Source: an uncultured Paracoccaceae bacterium | GTDB lineage: Bacteria > Pseudomonadota > Alphaproteobacteria > Rhodobacterales > Rhodobacteraceae | Assembly: GCA_943787785.1 (NCBI GenBank) | Contig: CALSNT010000018.1 | Coordinates: 180,294-244,293, forward strand | Direction of reading: 5' to 3' | DNA: 64,000 nt | Shown: in pieces, positions 1 through 8,886 of the stretch | Layout of the letters: each line of letters opens with the position of its first letter | Position numbering within the stretch: position 1 is the stretch's first letter | Made by a program: the position numbers and the translations under genes | The notes under the pieces: generated by a model | Databases searched by the model: none | Told to the model about the DNA's origin: nothing | What the model saw: the letters and a program-made list of their open reading frames with translations, nothing else

Positions 1-125
1 CCTCTTCCGTCGACATGCACATCCCCTTACGTCCGGCAAGATTGGAAAACGGTATGCGGGCAACTCTGCCGCTGTCAAAAAAGGAAGTCGGTAATTCGCT
101 TGGGATGCGCGTGCGTTCCGTCATA

Positions 126-140
126 TGGAACCGCATTCCA
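126..140. promoter_or_regulatory. Candidate IclR-type operator
   Basis: A perfect 15-base palindrome, TGGAA-CCGCA-TTCCA, lies about 70 bases upstream of the first cupin gene. A third half-site upstream (GTTCC at 115-119) pairs with GGAAC at 127-131, so three half-sites are spaced along about 25 bases. IclR-family regulators bind TGGAA-type palindromes, and an IclR-family gene lies at the far end of the same island (18730). That this protein binds here is inference. Confidence 0.45.
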
Positions 141-210
141 CATTAATTGACGGACGCGATTGCGTAGGACATGCTGAAATCCTGTCTGAGGGCACTTCGG
201 GAGAGGCTTC

Positions 211-1419
211 ATGCCACACGATATGGATGGCTCGGTCCACTGGCACGAACCCAAGCGCGGTGAACGCGCCGGCTTTGGCAAATTCGGCCAGCCGTTGTCC
301 GACTATGACAAATTCATGGAGTCCGAAGGCATCCCGATCTTTCGCGGCATCGGCATCCGCACCGTCCACGATCTGGAACTCGCCGACTGGCCCCGCATGG
401 GTGGGCGCGGAAGCTACATCCAACTGCACGGAACCGAAGGAAAGTGGGGCCAATATGTGGTCGAAGTGCCGGGCGCGGGTGCGCTGAACGTTGAAAAGCA
501 CCTCTATGAAGAGATTTTTCTGGTCGCCGAGGGGCGCGGCACGACCGAGGTCTGGCTGGAAGACGGCGGCCCCAAGCATGTGTTCGAGTGGCAGAAGGGG
601 TCGTTGTTCTCGATCCCCGTCAATGCGTACCACCGGATCGTCAACGCCACGAAGGACCCTGCCCTGTTGATCGGCGGCACCACTGCGCCAAACCTGCTGA
701 ACCTGCTCGGCGAGACGGACCTGATTTTCAACTGCTCGTACAAAATGGCCAGCCGTTTTTCGGGGTCGGAAGAATTCTACAAGTACAATGAAGACCTTGA
801 GCCGGACCCGATCCGGGGGTTGGCGATGCGGCGCACCAATATGGTGCCCGATGTGATTAACTGCGATCTGCCGCTGGACAACCGCCGAAGCCCCGGGTGG
901 CGGCGGGTCGAACCATTCATGACCGGCAACAAGTTCTACCTGTGGCTGGGCCAGCACGAGACGGGGAAGTACTCCAAAGCACACGCCCATAGCTCGGCGG
1001 CGGTGCTGATCTGCCTGAAGGGCAACGGCTATACCTATACTTGGCCCGAACGCGCCGGTGAGACCCCTTGGAGCGACGGCAAAGGCGATCTGGTTCAACG
1101 GCTGGATTACGAACAATTCGGCATGGTGACCGCCGCCCCGGGTGGGGACCGCTGGTATCACCAGCACTTCAACGCCTCGGCGGAACCTTTCCGGCTGACC
1201 GCCTGGTTCGGCACCAACCACCCCTCGCTGGTGACTGGCCTGCCGCCGGGGGCCAAGCAGATCGACTATACTGCGATGGACGTGACCGAGGGCGGCACTT
1301 CGATCCCCTACTGGATGGAAGACAAGAAACTGCGGACCGAATTTGAGGCACTGATCGAATCCAACGGCGGGAAAACCCGCATGGATCCCGCGCTCTACGA
1401 TCGTCCAGACGGCGCATGA
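211..1419 (+). CDS. Bicupin-fold protein, function unknown
   Basis: A 402-residue soluble protein with two cupin barrels, resembling the general gentisate-dioxygenase-like bicupin layout. The first barrel has a partial metal motif around residues 95-110 (one His followed by two Glu) and His141. The second has HAH at 258-260 and HQHFNAS at 317-323, but lacks the usual Glu three to four residues after HxH. The same HQHFNA signature recurs in the two smaller cupins at 6703 and 7309, so all three probably belong to one family. There is no signal peptide. The ATG at 211 is preceded by GGGAGAGG. The stop overlaps the start of the next gene, which implies one operon. Dioxygenase, isomerase or binding roles are all possible. 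Confidence 0.8.
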   Translation: MPHDMDGSVHWHEPKRGERAGFGKFGQPLSDYDKFMESEGIPIFRGIGIRTVHDLELADWPRMGGRGSYIQLHGTEGKWGQYVVEVPGAGALNVEKHLYEEIFLVAEGRGTTEVWLEDGGPKHVFEWQKGSLFSIPVNAYHRIVNATKDPALLIGGTTAPNLLNLLGETDLIFNCSYKMASRFSGSEEFYKYNEDLEPDPIRGLAMRRTNMVPDVINCDLPLDNRRSPGWRRVEPFMTGNKFYLWLGQHETGKYSKAHAHSSAAVLICLKGNGYTYTWPERAGETPWSDGKGDLVQRLDYEQFGMVTAAPGGDRWYHQHFNASAEPFRLTAWFGTNHPSLVTGLPPGAKQIDYTAMDVTEGGTSIPYWMEDKKLRTEFEALIESNGGKTRMDPALYDRPDGA

Positions 1420-2897
1420 ACATGGCGCTGCATCCCGACGAGGTTGATGCAGGTGGTCGCATCCATTTCTCCGGTGCCGGGCGGTCCTTGATTGAAGAAG
1501 ACCAGATCCAATTGACCAGCGTTGGCGTCGATATCGGATCGGCCACATCGCATCTTCTGGTGTCGAAGATCACGTTGGAGCGGATGGACACGCGCTATGT
1601 GGTGACCGGGCGCGAGGTTCAGTTTCAATCCGAGATTCTGCTGACCCCATATGCAAGCGGCAATACTATCGACGCCGACACGCTGGCTGCGTTTATCGCC
1701 GATCAATATGCTGCGGCTGGAATGTCACCTGAGGAAATCGACACAGGCGCGTTGATCCTGACCGGGGTGGCAGCACGACGGGCCAATGCGCGTTCGATTG
1801 CTGAGATTTTTGCGGCTCAGGCCGGAAAATTCGTGGCCGTCAGTGCCGGAGACGCTCTTGAAACGCTGATGGCGGCGCACGGTTCAGGCGCGGTAGCACT
1901 GTCGCAGCGACTAGGCACGGTTCTGAACATTGACGTAGGTGGTGGCACGACGAAAATCGCCCTGTGCCTGGACGGAGAGATTGTGGCGCGCACGGCAGTT
2001 GATGCAGGCGCTCGGCTGATCGCGTTTGACGAGGATGGCCGCATCACCCGGCTGGAGCCATTTGGCGTGCGTCATCTCGGTGCCATCGGCACTGACCTTG
2101 CCGTGGGTGATGTGCTGCCACCGGACGTCCGGGAAGGTGTGGCGCGGCAAATGGCGCAGACTATCATGGCTGCAGCACAGGGTGCTGATGTGCGGGATTT
2201 CATGCGCCTGCCACCGCTTTTGCCTGCCGCTGCGCCCGGCCCTGCGGTGTTTTCCGGCGGTGTATCGGAATTCCTGGATGGCACCGATGGCGACACCGGT
2301 GATCTGGGACCTGACCTGGCGCGTGCTTTGACGGACGTAAACAGATCGCTCGGTTTTGAAGCGACACCGGCGCGTCAGCGCATTCGTGCAACCGTGGTTG
2401 GCGCATCGCAGTACACCGTCAAGGTGTCAGGTTCGACGATCTTTCTGGACCCCGATGACGCGCTTCCACTACGCAATCTCGCCGTCATCGCCCCGACAAT
2501 GACCCTTGGTGAAGACGTTGATCCGGCAGCAGTGGAAACCGCAGTATCGGACGCATTGGAACGGCTGGATTTGCAGGATGGACACGCTCCGGTTGCTGTA
2601 GCCCTGCCCTGGTCAGGGACGGCGAGCTATGCCCGACTGCAGGCGGTCGGGAATGGTATGGTACGTGGACTTGCGCCGGTGCTGCACCAGGGCCATCCGC
2701 TGGTCATCGTCACCGACAGTGACATCGGCGGGCTGATCGGGATGCAATGCCGCAGCGAAGAAAGCGTGCCCGGCCCGATCGTCTCGATCGACGGCATTGC
2801 GCTGTCTGAATTCGATTTCATCGACATCGGCGAAGTACTGCGCGCCACGGGTGCGACCCCGGTTGTCGTCAAATCCTTACTGTTCCCGACGGAGTGA
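1416..2897 (+). CDS. EutA-family reactivase-like ATPase
   Basis: A 493-residue protein of the ethanolamine ammonia-lyase reactivating factor (EutA) family, an actin/Hsp70-like ATPase that in the classical system exchanges damaged adenosylcobalamin on EutBC. Visible ATPase elements are GVDIGSATSHL at 37-47 (phosphate 1), NIDVGGGTTKIAL at 171-183 (phosphate 2) and VFSGGVSEF near 279 (adenosine motif). Length is close to the family norm. It starts inside the stop of the cupin gene (ATGA) and ends four bases into tctB, so it is tightly coupled to a transporter. No eutB, eutC or other B12 enzyme is in the window. It may therefore serve another enzyme, or have been recruited to a different task. 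Confidence 0.8.
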   Translation: MNMALHPDEVDAGGRIHFSGAGRSLIEEDQIQLTSVGVDIGSATSHLLVSKITLERMDTRYVVTGREVQFQSEILLTPYASGNTIDADTLAAFIADQYAAAGMSPEEIDTGALILTGVAARRANARSIAEIFAAQAGKFVAVSAGDALETLMAAHGSGAVALSQRLGTVLNIDVGGGTTKIALCLDGEIVARTAVDAGARLIAFDEDGRITRLEPFGVRHLGAIGTDLAVGDVLPPDVREGVARQMAQTIMAAAQGADVRDFMRLPPLLPAAAPGPAVFSGGVSEFLDGTDGDTGDLGPDLARALTDVNRSLGFEATPARQRIRATVVGASQYTVKVSGSTIFLDPDDALPLRNLAVIAPTMTLGEDVDPAAVETAVSDALERLDLQDGHAPVAVALPWSGTASYARLQAVGNGMVRGLAPVLHQGHPLVIVTDSDIGGLIGMQCRSEESVPGPIVSIDGIALSEFDFIDIGEVLRATGATPVVVKSLLFPTE

Positions 2898-3418
2898 AGA
2901 TGAGCGATAGAGACGCCTCAGAAGCCCCCTATTCGGTAACGTCGATCTGGCCCGCTGTCGTCTTGTTGGTCTTCGCAATCGTCGTATTCACGATCGCGCG
3001 CGGCTATTCGGCGACGTCGGCCCGGTTCCCATCGATGGTCGCGGGCGCAATGATCGTACTCGCGTTATTCGACATCTGGAGCCGATCCAACCTGCCGGGT
3101 GCCAAACTGGTCGGAACCTTCGGTGGCACGAGTTTTCGGCAACGCGAAATGATGCACAATCCGCGTTTCTTGGAGCAACTCGAATGTGTCGGCTGGATCG
3201 CGGGCGCATTTGTACTGATGGCAACGGTCGGGCTGCTGGCTGCGTCGCCGATCTTTTGCGCTGCTTTCGTGCGCCTGCGTGGTCGACGCTCGGTAATTGT
3301 ATCCGCGGGGATCGGGTTGGGCGTGCTGGCGTTTCAGTTCATCGTCTTCGAATGGGCACTCGATTATGAACTTTATCGAGGATTGGCATTTACCAAGGGA
3401 GGCGTTTCCGCGTGGTGA
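2894..3418 (+). CDS. tctB: TTT transporter small membrane subunit TctB
   Basis: A 174-residue membrane protein with about four hydrophobic segments, at roughly residues 15-35, 40-58, 95-115 and 133-150. That is the size and shape of TctB, the small permease subunit of tripartite tricarboxylate transporters. The assignment rests mainly on position: it directly precedes a TctC-type binding protein and a TctA-type large subunit. It overlaps the EutA-like gene by four bases. TctB sequences are poorly conserved, so sequence alone would be weak support. The complex imports carboxylates across the inner membrane using an ion gradient. Confidence 0.85.
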   Translation: MKMSDRDASEAPYSVTSIWPAVVLLVFAIVVFTIARGYSATSARFPSMVAGAMIVLALFDIWSRSNLPGAKLVGTFGGTSFRQREMMHNPRFLEQLECVGWIAGAFVLMATVGLLAASPIFCAAFVRLRGRRSVIVSAGIGLGVLAFQFIVFEWALDYELYRGLAFTKGGVSAW

Positions 3419-3451
3419 CGCTGTAAAAACCAGAAACTGGGAGGAACTAAA

Positions 3452-4411
3452 ATGAAGAATATACTAGCGACCGGCATCGCCGCCGTTGCCCTTGTCACCG
3501 GGGGTGCCGCGATGGCCGAGTATCCTGTGGACAACAACATCACGTTTGTCATCCCCTACAGCCCCGGCGGCGGTTTTGACACGATTGTTCGCCAATTCGC
3601 ACCCGCTTTGGAAGAAGCCATGGGAACCACGGTTGTACCCGAAAATATTTCGGGCGCTGGTGGCTCTCGTGGTGGTCAGGCGGTGCACCGGGCGGACGCT
3701 GATGGCTATACAATCGGCATCTACAATATCCCCGGCCTGACTGTGAACGAAGTAACGGGTCGCGATCAGGGCTTTGCGCTGAGTGAAGTAACCTGGATCG
3801 CCAACCTTGCCGTTGCGCGTTATGGGCTTGCGGTTGCGGCCAACAGCGACATCAATTCGGTCGAGGACCTGTGTTCCAAAGGCAGCCCGGCAAAGCTGTC
3901 GGATACTGGTGCGACCTCCACCGCATCAGTGACCACGCGGATCTCCTTTGGGATCATGGGCTGCGACATCGTTGATGTGACCGGCTATTCGGGGTCCAAC
4001 GACGCAATGATCGCGGTGATCAGTGGTGAGGTTGATGCAACCATCAAGCCGGTCTCATCGCTGAAGAAGTACCTGCGAGAGTCCGGTTCGGGCGACCTTA
4101 AGCTGATCCTGACTCTAACCGAGGACGAAGTCGTGCCGGGTGTGCCGACTGTGGCCGATATCGGTCATCCTGAATTGGCGAAGTTTACCCTGAACCGCGT
4201 CATCGGTGGCCCTCCCGGCATGCCGGCGGACGTTGTTGCCGCTATCGAAAATGGTCTTCGCGCTGCCTCTGAAAGCGACGCCGTTACGTCCTGGGCCGAT
4301 GGTGCCGGGGTCGAGCTTGGTTTCATGGGAGCAACAGAAACTGCGGCCATGATGGATGATCTTGCGACTTTCTACCAAGAATACAAAGATCTGGCCGCCG
4401 CTCCTGAGTGA
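3452..4411 (+). CDS. tctC: TTT solute-binding protein TctC (Bug family)
   Basis: A 319-residue periplasmic binding protein with a clear signal peptide (residues 1-22, cut after AMA). The mature start contains the Bug-family phosphate-like loop IPYSPGGGFD near residues 34-43 and ENISGAGGSRG near 63-73. It captures the carboxylate ligand and hands it to TctA/TctB. The start follows a strong GGGAGG ribosome site. A very stable UUCG-capped hairpin follows the stop, which probably keeps this part of the mRNA abundant relative to tctA. The ligand is unknown: Bug proteins bind a wide range of carboxylates. Confidence 0.92.
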   Translation: MKNILATGIAAVALVTGGAAMAEYPVDNNITFVIPYSPGGGFDTIVRQFAPALEEAMGTTVVPENISGAGGSRGGQAVHRADADGYTIGIYNIPGLTVNEVTGRDQGFALSEVTWIANLAVARYGLAVAANSDINSVEDLCSKGSPAKLSDTGATSTASVTTRISFGIMGCDIVDVTGYSGSNDAMIAVISGEVDATIKPVSSLKKYLRESGSGDLKLILTLTEDEVVPGVPTVADIGHPELAKFTLNRVIGGPPGMPADVVAAIENGLRAASESDAVTSWADGAGVELGFMGATETAAMMDDLATFYQEYKDLAAAPE

Positions 4412-4418
4412 TCACATC

Positions 4419-4444
4419 GGCGCGCTTCCTTCGGGTAGCGCGCC
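4419..4444 (+). terminator. UUCG-capped intercistronic hairpin
   Basis: GGCGCGCT pairs perfectly with AGCGCGCC, and the intervening bases form a C(TTCG)G tetraloop closed by two C-G pairs. There is no T-run, so it is more likely an mRNA-stabilising or attenuating hairpin than a full terminator. It sits between the binding-protein gene and the large membrane-subunit gene, where differential expression is expected. Confidence 0.6.
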
Positions 4445-4462
4445 GCATCAAGGGACCACTAC

Positions 4463-5983
4463 ATGGGCCTCGACACCCTGATTGACGCTTCTCTGGCGAT
4501 CCTGAATGGCGGTAGCCTGGCCTACCTGGCAGCTGGCGTTTTGCTGGGGCTGACCTTTGGAGTTATTCCTGGATTGGGTGGGACGACTGCGTTGGCGCTG
4601 CTAATCCCGGTCACCTACACGCTTGCGCCGCTGGATGCGATGTATCTGGCGGGCGGCGTCATGGGGGCGACCTCTTTTGGCGGCTCAATTTCGGCGATCT
4701 TGCTGAATACCCCCGGCACCGCGCCCAATGCGGCGACCACATTCGACGGTTACCCGCTTGCACGACAAGGCAAGGCCGGGCTGGCGATCGGGGCATCGGC
4801 CACATCCTCGGCTCTTGGCGGGCTGATCGGGCTGTTCACGCTGCTGCTGTTCATCCCAGTGGCGCGCGAGGTCGTGTTGAGCTTCGGCTCATCCGAGTTT
4901 TTTCTTCTGACGATTCTGGGCCTCGCCGCCATTGCCGTGTCTGTGAAAGGCAAGCTGTTGCGCGGGCTGGTGGCCGCCTGTCTTGGGCTATTGATCGCAT
5001 TTACCGGGGCAAACCAATTCAACGGCCACACCAGATTCACTGGCGGAATTGACTACCTTTGGGACGGCATCCCGTTGGTCCCTGCCCTGACCGGCCTTTT
5101 CGCCATCAGCCAGATGATCGAACTGGCGCTGAAAGGTGGCTCGGTTGCGGACGAAGCCTCTCGGCTTGAAGCGGCAAAAATGAAAATTTCAGGTGTCGGC
5201 GAAGGCATCTTCGCTGTGTTCAGAAACTGGCCTGTGTTGCTGCGCGGATCAGTGATCGGAACGTTGATCGGCGCCATTCCCGGCCTTGGCGGCACGGTTG
5301 CTGCATTTCTCAGCTATTCCTCAACCGCACAGACGGCCAAGGATCGTGAGACCTTTGGCAAGGGCAATATCAAGGGTGTCATCGCGCCAGAGTCCGCCAA
5401 CAATGCCAAGGACGGAGGATCGCTGATCCCCACGGTGGCATTCGGAATTCCAGGCAGCGCGGAAACTGCAATCTTCCTTGGAATTCTAGTTCTGCACGGT
5501 ATCGAGCCCGGCCCGCAGATTTTACTGCAAAACGAAAAAGAGATCTACGGGCTGATCGTTGCACTAACAGCCTCGGCCGTCGGAGCGTCCATTTTGGGCC
5601 TGATCTTTGCGCGTTTGCTGGTCCTGATAACCCGGATCGACGTCAATATCGTCGTGCCGGTCGTGGTCACGCTGTCGCTGACCGGTGTTTACGTACTGGA
5701 GGGGCGCATGGCTGATGTGCTGTGCGCGCTGTTGATGGGGATACTCGGGTATCTGATGATCCGTTTTGATTATCCGCGCCTGACGCTGGTAATCGCCTTT
5801 GTATTGGGTGAGATTGCCGAACGCTCGTTCCATCAGGTTCGCCTGATCTCGGATGGTCAGGTTGTGGAATACATGCTGAGCCGCCCGGTATCGGTTCTGC
5901 TGATCTTGGCCACGGTGGTCACGTTTTTCCTGCCCGCGATGCGCAAGCTGCGCTGGTGGCGACAAACCGGCACAGCGGAATGA
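4463..5983 (+). CDS. tctA: TTT transporter large membrane subunit TctA
   Basis: A 506-residue multi-spanning inner-membrane protein of the TctA family. The N-terminal signature GLTFGVIPGLGGTTALALL (about residues 29-47) and its internal repeat around GTLIGAIPGLGGTVAAFL (near 268) are the paired family motifs. AILLNTPGTAPNAATTFDGY near 77-96 is also typical. About 11-12 hydrophobic segments are visible and the length is normal. It forms the translocation unit with TctB and TctC just upstream. Its stop overlaps the start of the damaged methyltransferase gene (ATGA), so that gene belonged to the same transcript. Confidence 0.93.
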   Translation: MGLDTLIDASLAILNGGSLAYLAAGVLLGLTFGVIPGLGGTTALALLIPVTYTLAPLDAMYLAGGVMGATSFGGSISAILLNTPGTAPNAATTFDGYPLARQGKAGLAIGASATSSALGGLIGLFTLLLFIPVAREVVLSFGSSEFFLLTILGLAAIAVSVKGKLLRGLVAACLGLLIAFTGANQFNGHTRFTGGIDYLWDGIPLVPALTGLFAISQMIELALKGGSVADEASRLEAAKMKISGVGEGIFAVFRNWPVLLRGSVIGTLIGAIPGLGGTVAAFLSYSSTAQTAKDRETFGKGNIKGVIAPESANNAKDGGSLIPTVAFGIPGSAETAIFLGILVLHGIEPGPQILLQNEKEIYGLIVALTASAVGASILGLIFARLLVLITRIDVNIVVPVVVTLSLTGVYVLEGRMADVLCALLMGILGYLMIRFDYPRLTLVIAFVLGEIAERSFHQVRLISDGQVVEYMLSRPVSVLLILATVVTFFLPAMRKLRWWRQTGTAE

Positions 5984-6588
5984 GCGAACTTGGTCGCTGG
6001 GAAGGTCGTTTTGCCAGCGATGACTACGTCTTTGGAAAGGCGCCGAACGCATTCCTGGCGCGCCAACGACCACTGTTGCAGGCCGGTATGACCGCATTGT
6101 CAATTGCTGACGGGTGAGGGTCGCAACGGTGTCTGGCTGGCCGAGCAGGGATTGGACTGTGCTGGCCCAAGATTTCTCGCCGAATGCTCAGGCTAAGGCG
6201 CGCAAAACTTGCCGACGAACGTGGTGTATCTCTCAATTTCGAATTGTCAGATCTCACTGCCCGCGAGTGGGAGAAAGATCAATATGACGTCGTTGTCGGA
6301 ATTTTCTTCCAGTTCCTTGCGCCAACCGACCGCGCAAGCGTCTTCGAAGGCATTCGCCGGACCGTAAGGCCCGGCGGGCTGGTTCTGATCGAAGGTTATG
6401 GCCTTGGGCAAATAGAATATGGGACCGGTGGTCCGAAAACCCGAGAGAAACTCTATACAGAAGACCTGCTGCGACGTGCCTTCGCAGACTTCAGCGATGT
6501 GCAGATCACCGCATATGACGCCGGCATTTCGGAAGGGCCGGGCCACGATGGCATGTCCGCCTTGGTGGATATGGTCGCTCGGCGATAG
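5980..6588 (+). pseudogene. SAM-dependent methyltransferase, frame-broken
   Basis: The frame from ATG 5980 reads as the N-terminus of a class I SAM methyltransferase and reaches its SAM-binding loop (SIADG) before a premature stop. The rest, ending at 6588 with DMVARR, lies in other frames. Removing one base at each of three places restores a continuous protein of about 200 residues with SIADGEGRNGVWLAEQG and VVVGIFFQFL. The places are the GGG at 6112-6114, T6158 and the AAAA at 6204-6207. Two of the three are homopolymers, so sequencing error is as likely as real decay. It overlaps tctA by four bases. The substrate is unknown. Confidence 0.75.
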
Positions 6589-6702
6589 GGGACAGTGGTT
6601 GACCGGGTTCCGGAAAATCTCGCCGCTGCTAGCGGGTTCCGCATAGGGGAATTTCGTTCCGCTTTTCTTGCCCTCATACATCGCGTCGTGGGAAGATCAG
6701 AC

Positions 6703-7309
6703 ATGGACAAAAAACCCGAAAACTCCCCCGACGACGAGGCCGAGATCGGCCCCGCAGGACATTACCACAGCCAGAAAGACCGCATCTTCGTGCGCGCCAT
6801 TCAGGGTGAATATAATCTGCAATGGGAACTGGATCGGCTGCGCGCAATGCCACGCGTTCGCAAAGCCAAAGAGATCAAGTTCGGTCGACGGCCCACAGGC
6901 GTATTCCCGTCACTATGTCGAACCCAAGGACGGCATCAGCCAGCTGTTTCACCTGCATCTGGAAGAATACGGGCCAGGCGGCAGAAGCCAGAAGCACGGC
7001 CATGTGAACGAAGCTGCGTTCTACATCCTCGACGGCGAGGGATACGAGATTCACGACAATATCCGGTATGACTGGAAGGCCGGGGATGTCGCGATTGTGC
7101 ACAACAATTGCGTTCACCAGCACTTCAATGCCTCGGACACCAAGCCGGCGCGCGCTCTTGTTTTGAAGACCAAACCGATGTTCGTCTTTATGAATATGCT
7201 GTTTCAGAAAACGGTTATACCGCGCGATACCGTTGCAGCGCCCGGCGGTGAAGACTTCGAGGTGCGCGAAGAAGAAGAAGACCACAATCATCCTGAAGGG
7301 GGCTATTGA
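6703..7309 (+). pseudogene. Single-domain cupin, one frameshift
   Basis: The frame from ATG 6703 encodes an N-terminus (MDKKPENSPDDEAEIGPAGH) that is lost after about residue 60 because of one extra G at 6883-6884. Downstream the cupin core continues in another frame to the stop at 7309. The repaired protein would be 201 residues. The core has KHGHVNEAAFYILDGEGYEI, a cupin HxH...E motif, and VHQHFNAS, the second metal motif shared with the flanking cupins. The C-terminus is acidic (EEEEDHNHPEGGY). The stop is adjacent to the ATG of the next cupin, so the two are a tandem translationally coupled pair. Confidence 0.75.
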
Positions 7310-7908
7310 TGGCCTGGGGTGAGACATCTGCCTGGATCGACGGCACAGACAATCAGCCGCTGTATCAGGACCTTCTGGACGATGCCGCCGCCCGTCCGGG
7401 CCGCGATGCCGAGCGCAAGAAGACTGTCAGCCCGCAGGAAATGCCCTGGGAAATGTCGCGCCAAGGTCTGTTGAAGCACCTAATCAACGAGAACATGAAC
7501 ACCCGGATGGAAACGGTCGATGCCTACATGCAGATCGTGCCGCCGGGGTCAAAGTCTGGCAAGCATCGGCATCTGGCCGAAGAATGCCTCTATGTGCTTG
7601 AAGGTAACGGCTATGATCTGCATCAGGATTGCGACGTCGAAATCACCGATGAATACTTCTGGAAGCCACAGGAAAAAGTCTCACGTTGGGAGTATGAAGC
7701 GGGCGATGTGATCTACATACCACCCAATACGATTCATCAACATTTCAACGCCGATCCTGACCGCCCGCTCAGACTGATTTCCTGCATCAACCGTATTTTC
7801 AAGCAATGCGGTTTGAACGACCTGGAGCAGATCGAGGATGCGCCGGAGTATGATCCGTCGGTCACTCTCGGCCCCGAGACGATCCGCGATTATTTGACCC
7901 GGCGCTAG
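7309..7908 (+). CDS. Single-domain cupin protein
   Basis: A 199-residue protein with a complete cupin core. GKHRHLAEECLYVLEG near 85-99 gives two His and the Glu of motif 1, and IHQHFNAD near 142-149 gives motif 2. It is a paralogue of the preceding cupin and of the second half of the 402-residue bicupin. A TTG three bases earlier is also in frame, but ATG 7309 is preferred because it sits on the stop of the previous gene. It is probably a metal-dependent enzyme or sugar/carboxylate-binding cupin. The catalytic activity cannot be read from the sequence. There is no signal peptide. Confidence 0.8.
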   Translation: MAWGETSAWIDGTDNQPLYQDLLDDAAARPGRDAERKKTVSPQEMPWEMSRQGLLKHLINENMNTRMETVDAYMQIVPPGSKSGKHRHLAEECLYVLEGNGYDLHQDCDVEITDEYFWKPQEKVSRWEYEAGDVIYIPPNTIHQHFNADPDRPLRLISCINRIFKQCGLNDLEQIEDAPEYDPSVTLGPETIRDYLTRR

Positions 7909-7911
7909 TCA

Positions 7912-8886
7912 TTGCTGGGACCCCTACTTGCGCTTGGCTCGGCAGCGCTTTTTGGGCTGAACAGCGCGGCGGCACGCCGAGGTGTGCTGAAAGGCACCGT
8001 CCTTCAGGGGCTGGCGATCACGGTCCCCCTGGGCATCCCCATTTTACTTCCCGCCGCGCTGATCCTGGGCGGGTTTGGCGCAATGCTGGACTGGTCACCA
8101 GCAACCTTTGGCTGGATGATCCCCGCCGGAGTGGTTCATTTCGTCATCGGGCGCTACGGCAATTACCGCGCTTCACAAGCCTTGGGCGCGACCCTGTCAA
8201 CACCGATCCAGCAAACCGGGATTCTGGTCGCACTGGCGCTTGCCTTTGTCTTTTTGGGGGAAACGATCAACTCCGTGAACCTGTTGGGTATCGCGCTCAT
8301 CCTGTTCGGGCCGATGTTGCTGATCAAACGTCGGAAATCTGTTGAAAAATCCGGGCAACGCAAGGGGTTTGAACCGGACTACGGACCCGGACTTTTTTGG
8401 GGTGCTGTTGGTGCTATCGGACACGGCACCAGTCCCTTGTTTATTGCGCTCGGTTTGGGAGAGGCCGGAACCCTTGCCGACAGCGCCGCGGGCGGCCTTG
8501 TCTCCTACGTCGCTGCGACGGTTGTGGTGCTGGCTATGGTCGCGGCAGCCGGGGGGCGCGGCTACATGAGCAACCTCGACCGGTCTTCGTCCAACTGGTT
8601 TGTGCTGTCGGCACTGGCTGTGGGGCTATCGCAGTTGTTGCGATATATGGCGTTTGCCGTCGCACCAATCTCGGTCGTCGTGCCAATTCAGCGTCTCAGT
8701 GCGGTGTTCCGGATCTTGTTCGGTGCCGCGATCAACCGCGAGAATGAAGTCTTCGACCCGTTTGTAATCGCCACGATCCTCCTGTCCATTCTGGGGGCGG
8801 CTGCATTGGTGATTGAGACGCAATTTCTGCTGGACTGGCTTGGACTGGCCGGACGCGATCATTGGCTAGGGAGACCGCTGTTTTGA
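7912..8886 (+). CDS. EamA/DMT-superfamily permease
   Basis: A 324-residue inner-membrane protein with about ten hydrophobic segments in two repeats, the layout of drug/metabolite transporters with paired EamA domains. The second half of each repeat shows typical text such as TPIQQTGILVALALAFVFLGE (cytoplasmic end of the first repeat) and VVPIQRLSAVFRILFGAAIN. A central loop around residues 140-160 is basic. The only suitable start is TTG at 7912, three bases after the previous stop, which suggests low translation coupled to the cupin gene. Direction and substrate are unknown. In this context it may export or import a pathway intermediate. Confidence 0.8.
   Translation: MLGPLLALGSAALFGLNSAAARRGVLKGTVLQGLAITVPLGIPILLPAALILGGFGAMLDWSPATFGWMIPAGVVHFVIGRYGNYRASQALGATLSTPIQQTGILVALALAFVFLGETINSVNLLGIALILFGPMLLIKRRKSVEKSGQRKGFEPDYGPGLFWGAVGAIGHGTSPLFIALGLGEAGTLADSAAGGLVSYVAATVVVLAMVAAAGGRGYMSNLDRSSSNWFVLSALAVGLSQLLRYMAFAVAPISVVVPIQRLSAVFRILFGAAINRENEVFDPFVIATILLSILGAAALVIETQFLLDWLGLAGRDHWLGRPLF

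Noticed and set aside
121..1548. Long minus-strand open frame opposite the bicupin
   Set aside because: It has no recognised motif and lies exactly opposite a real gene with a ribosome site and family match.
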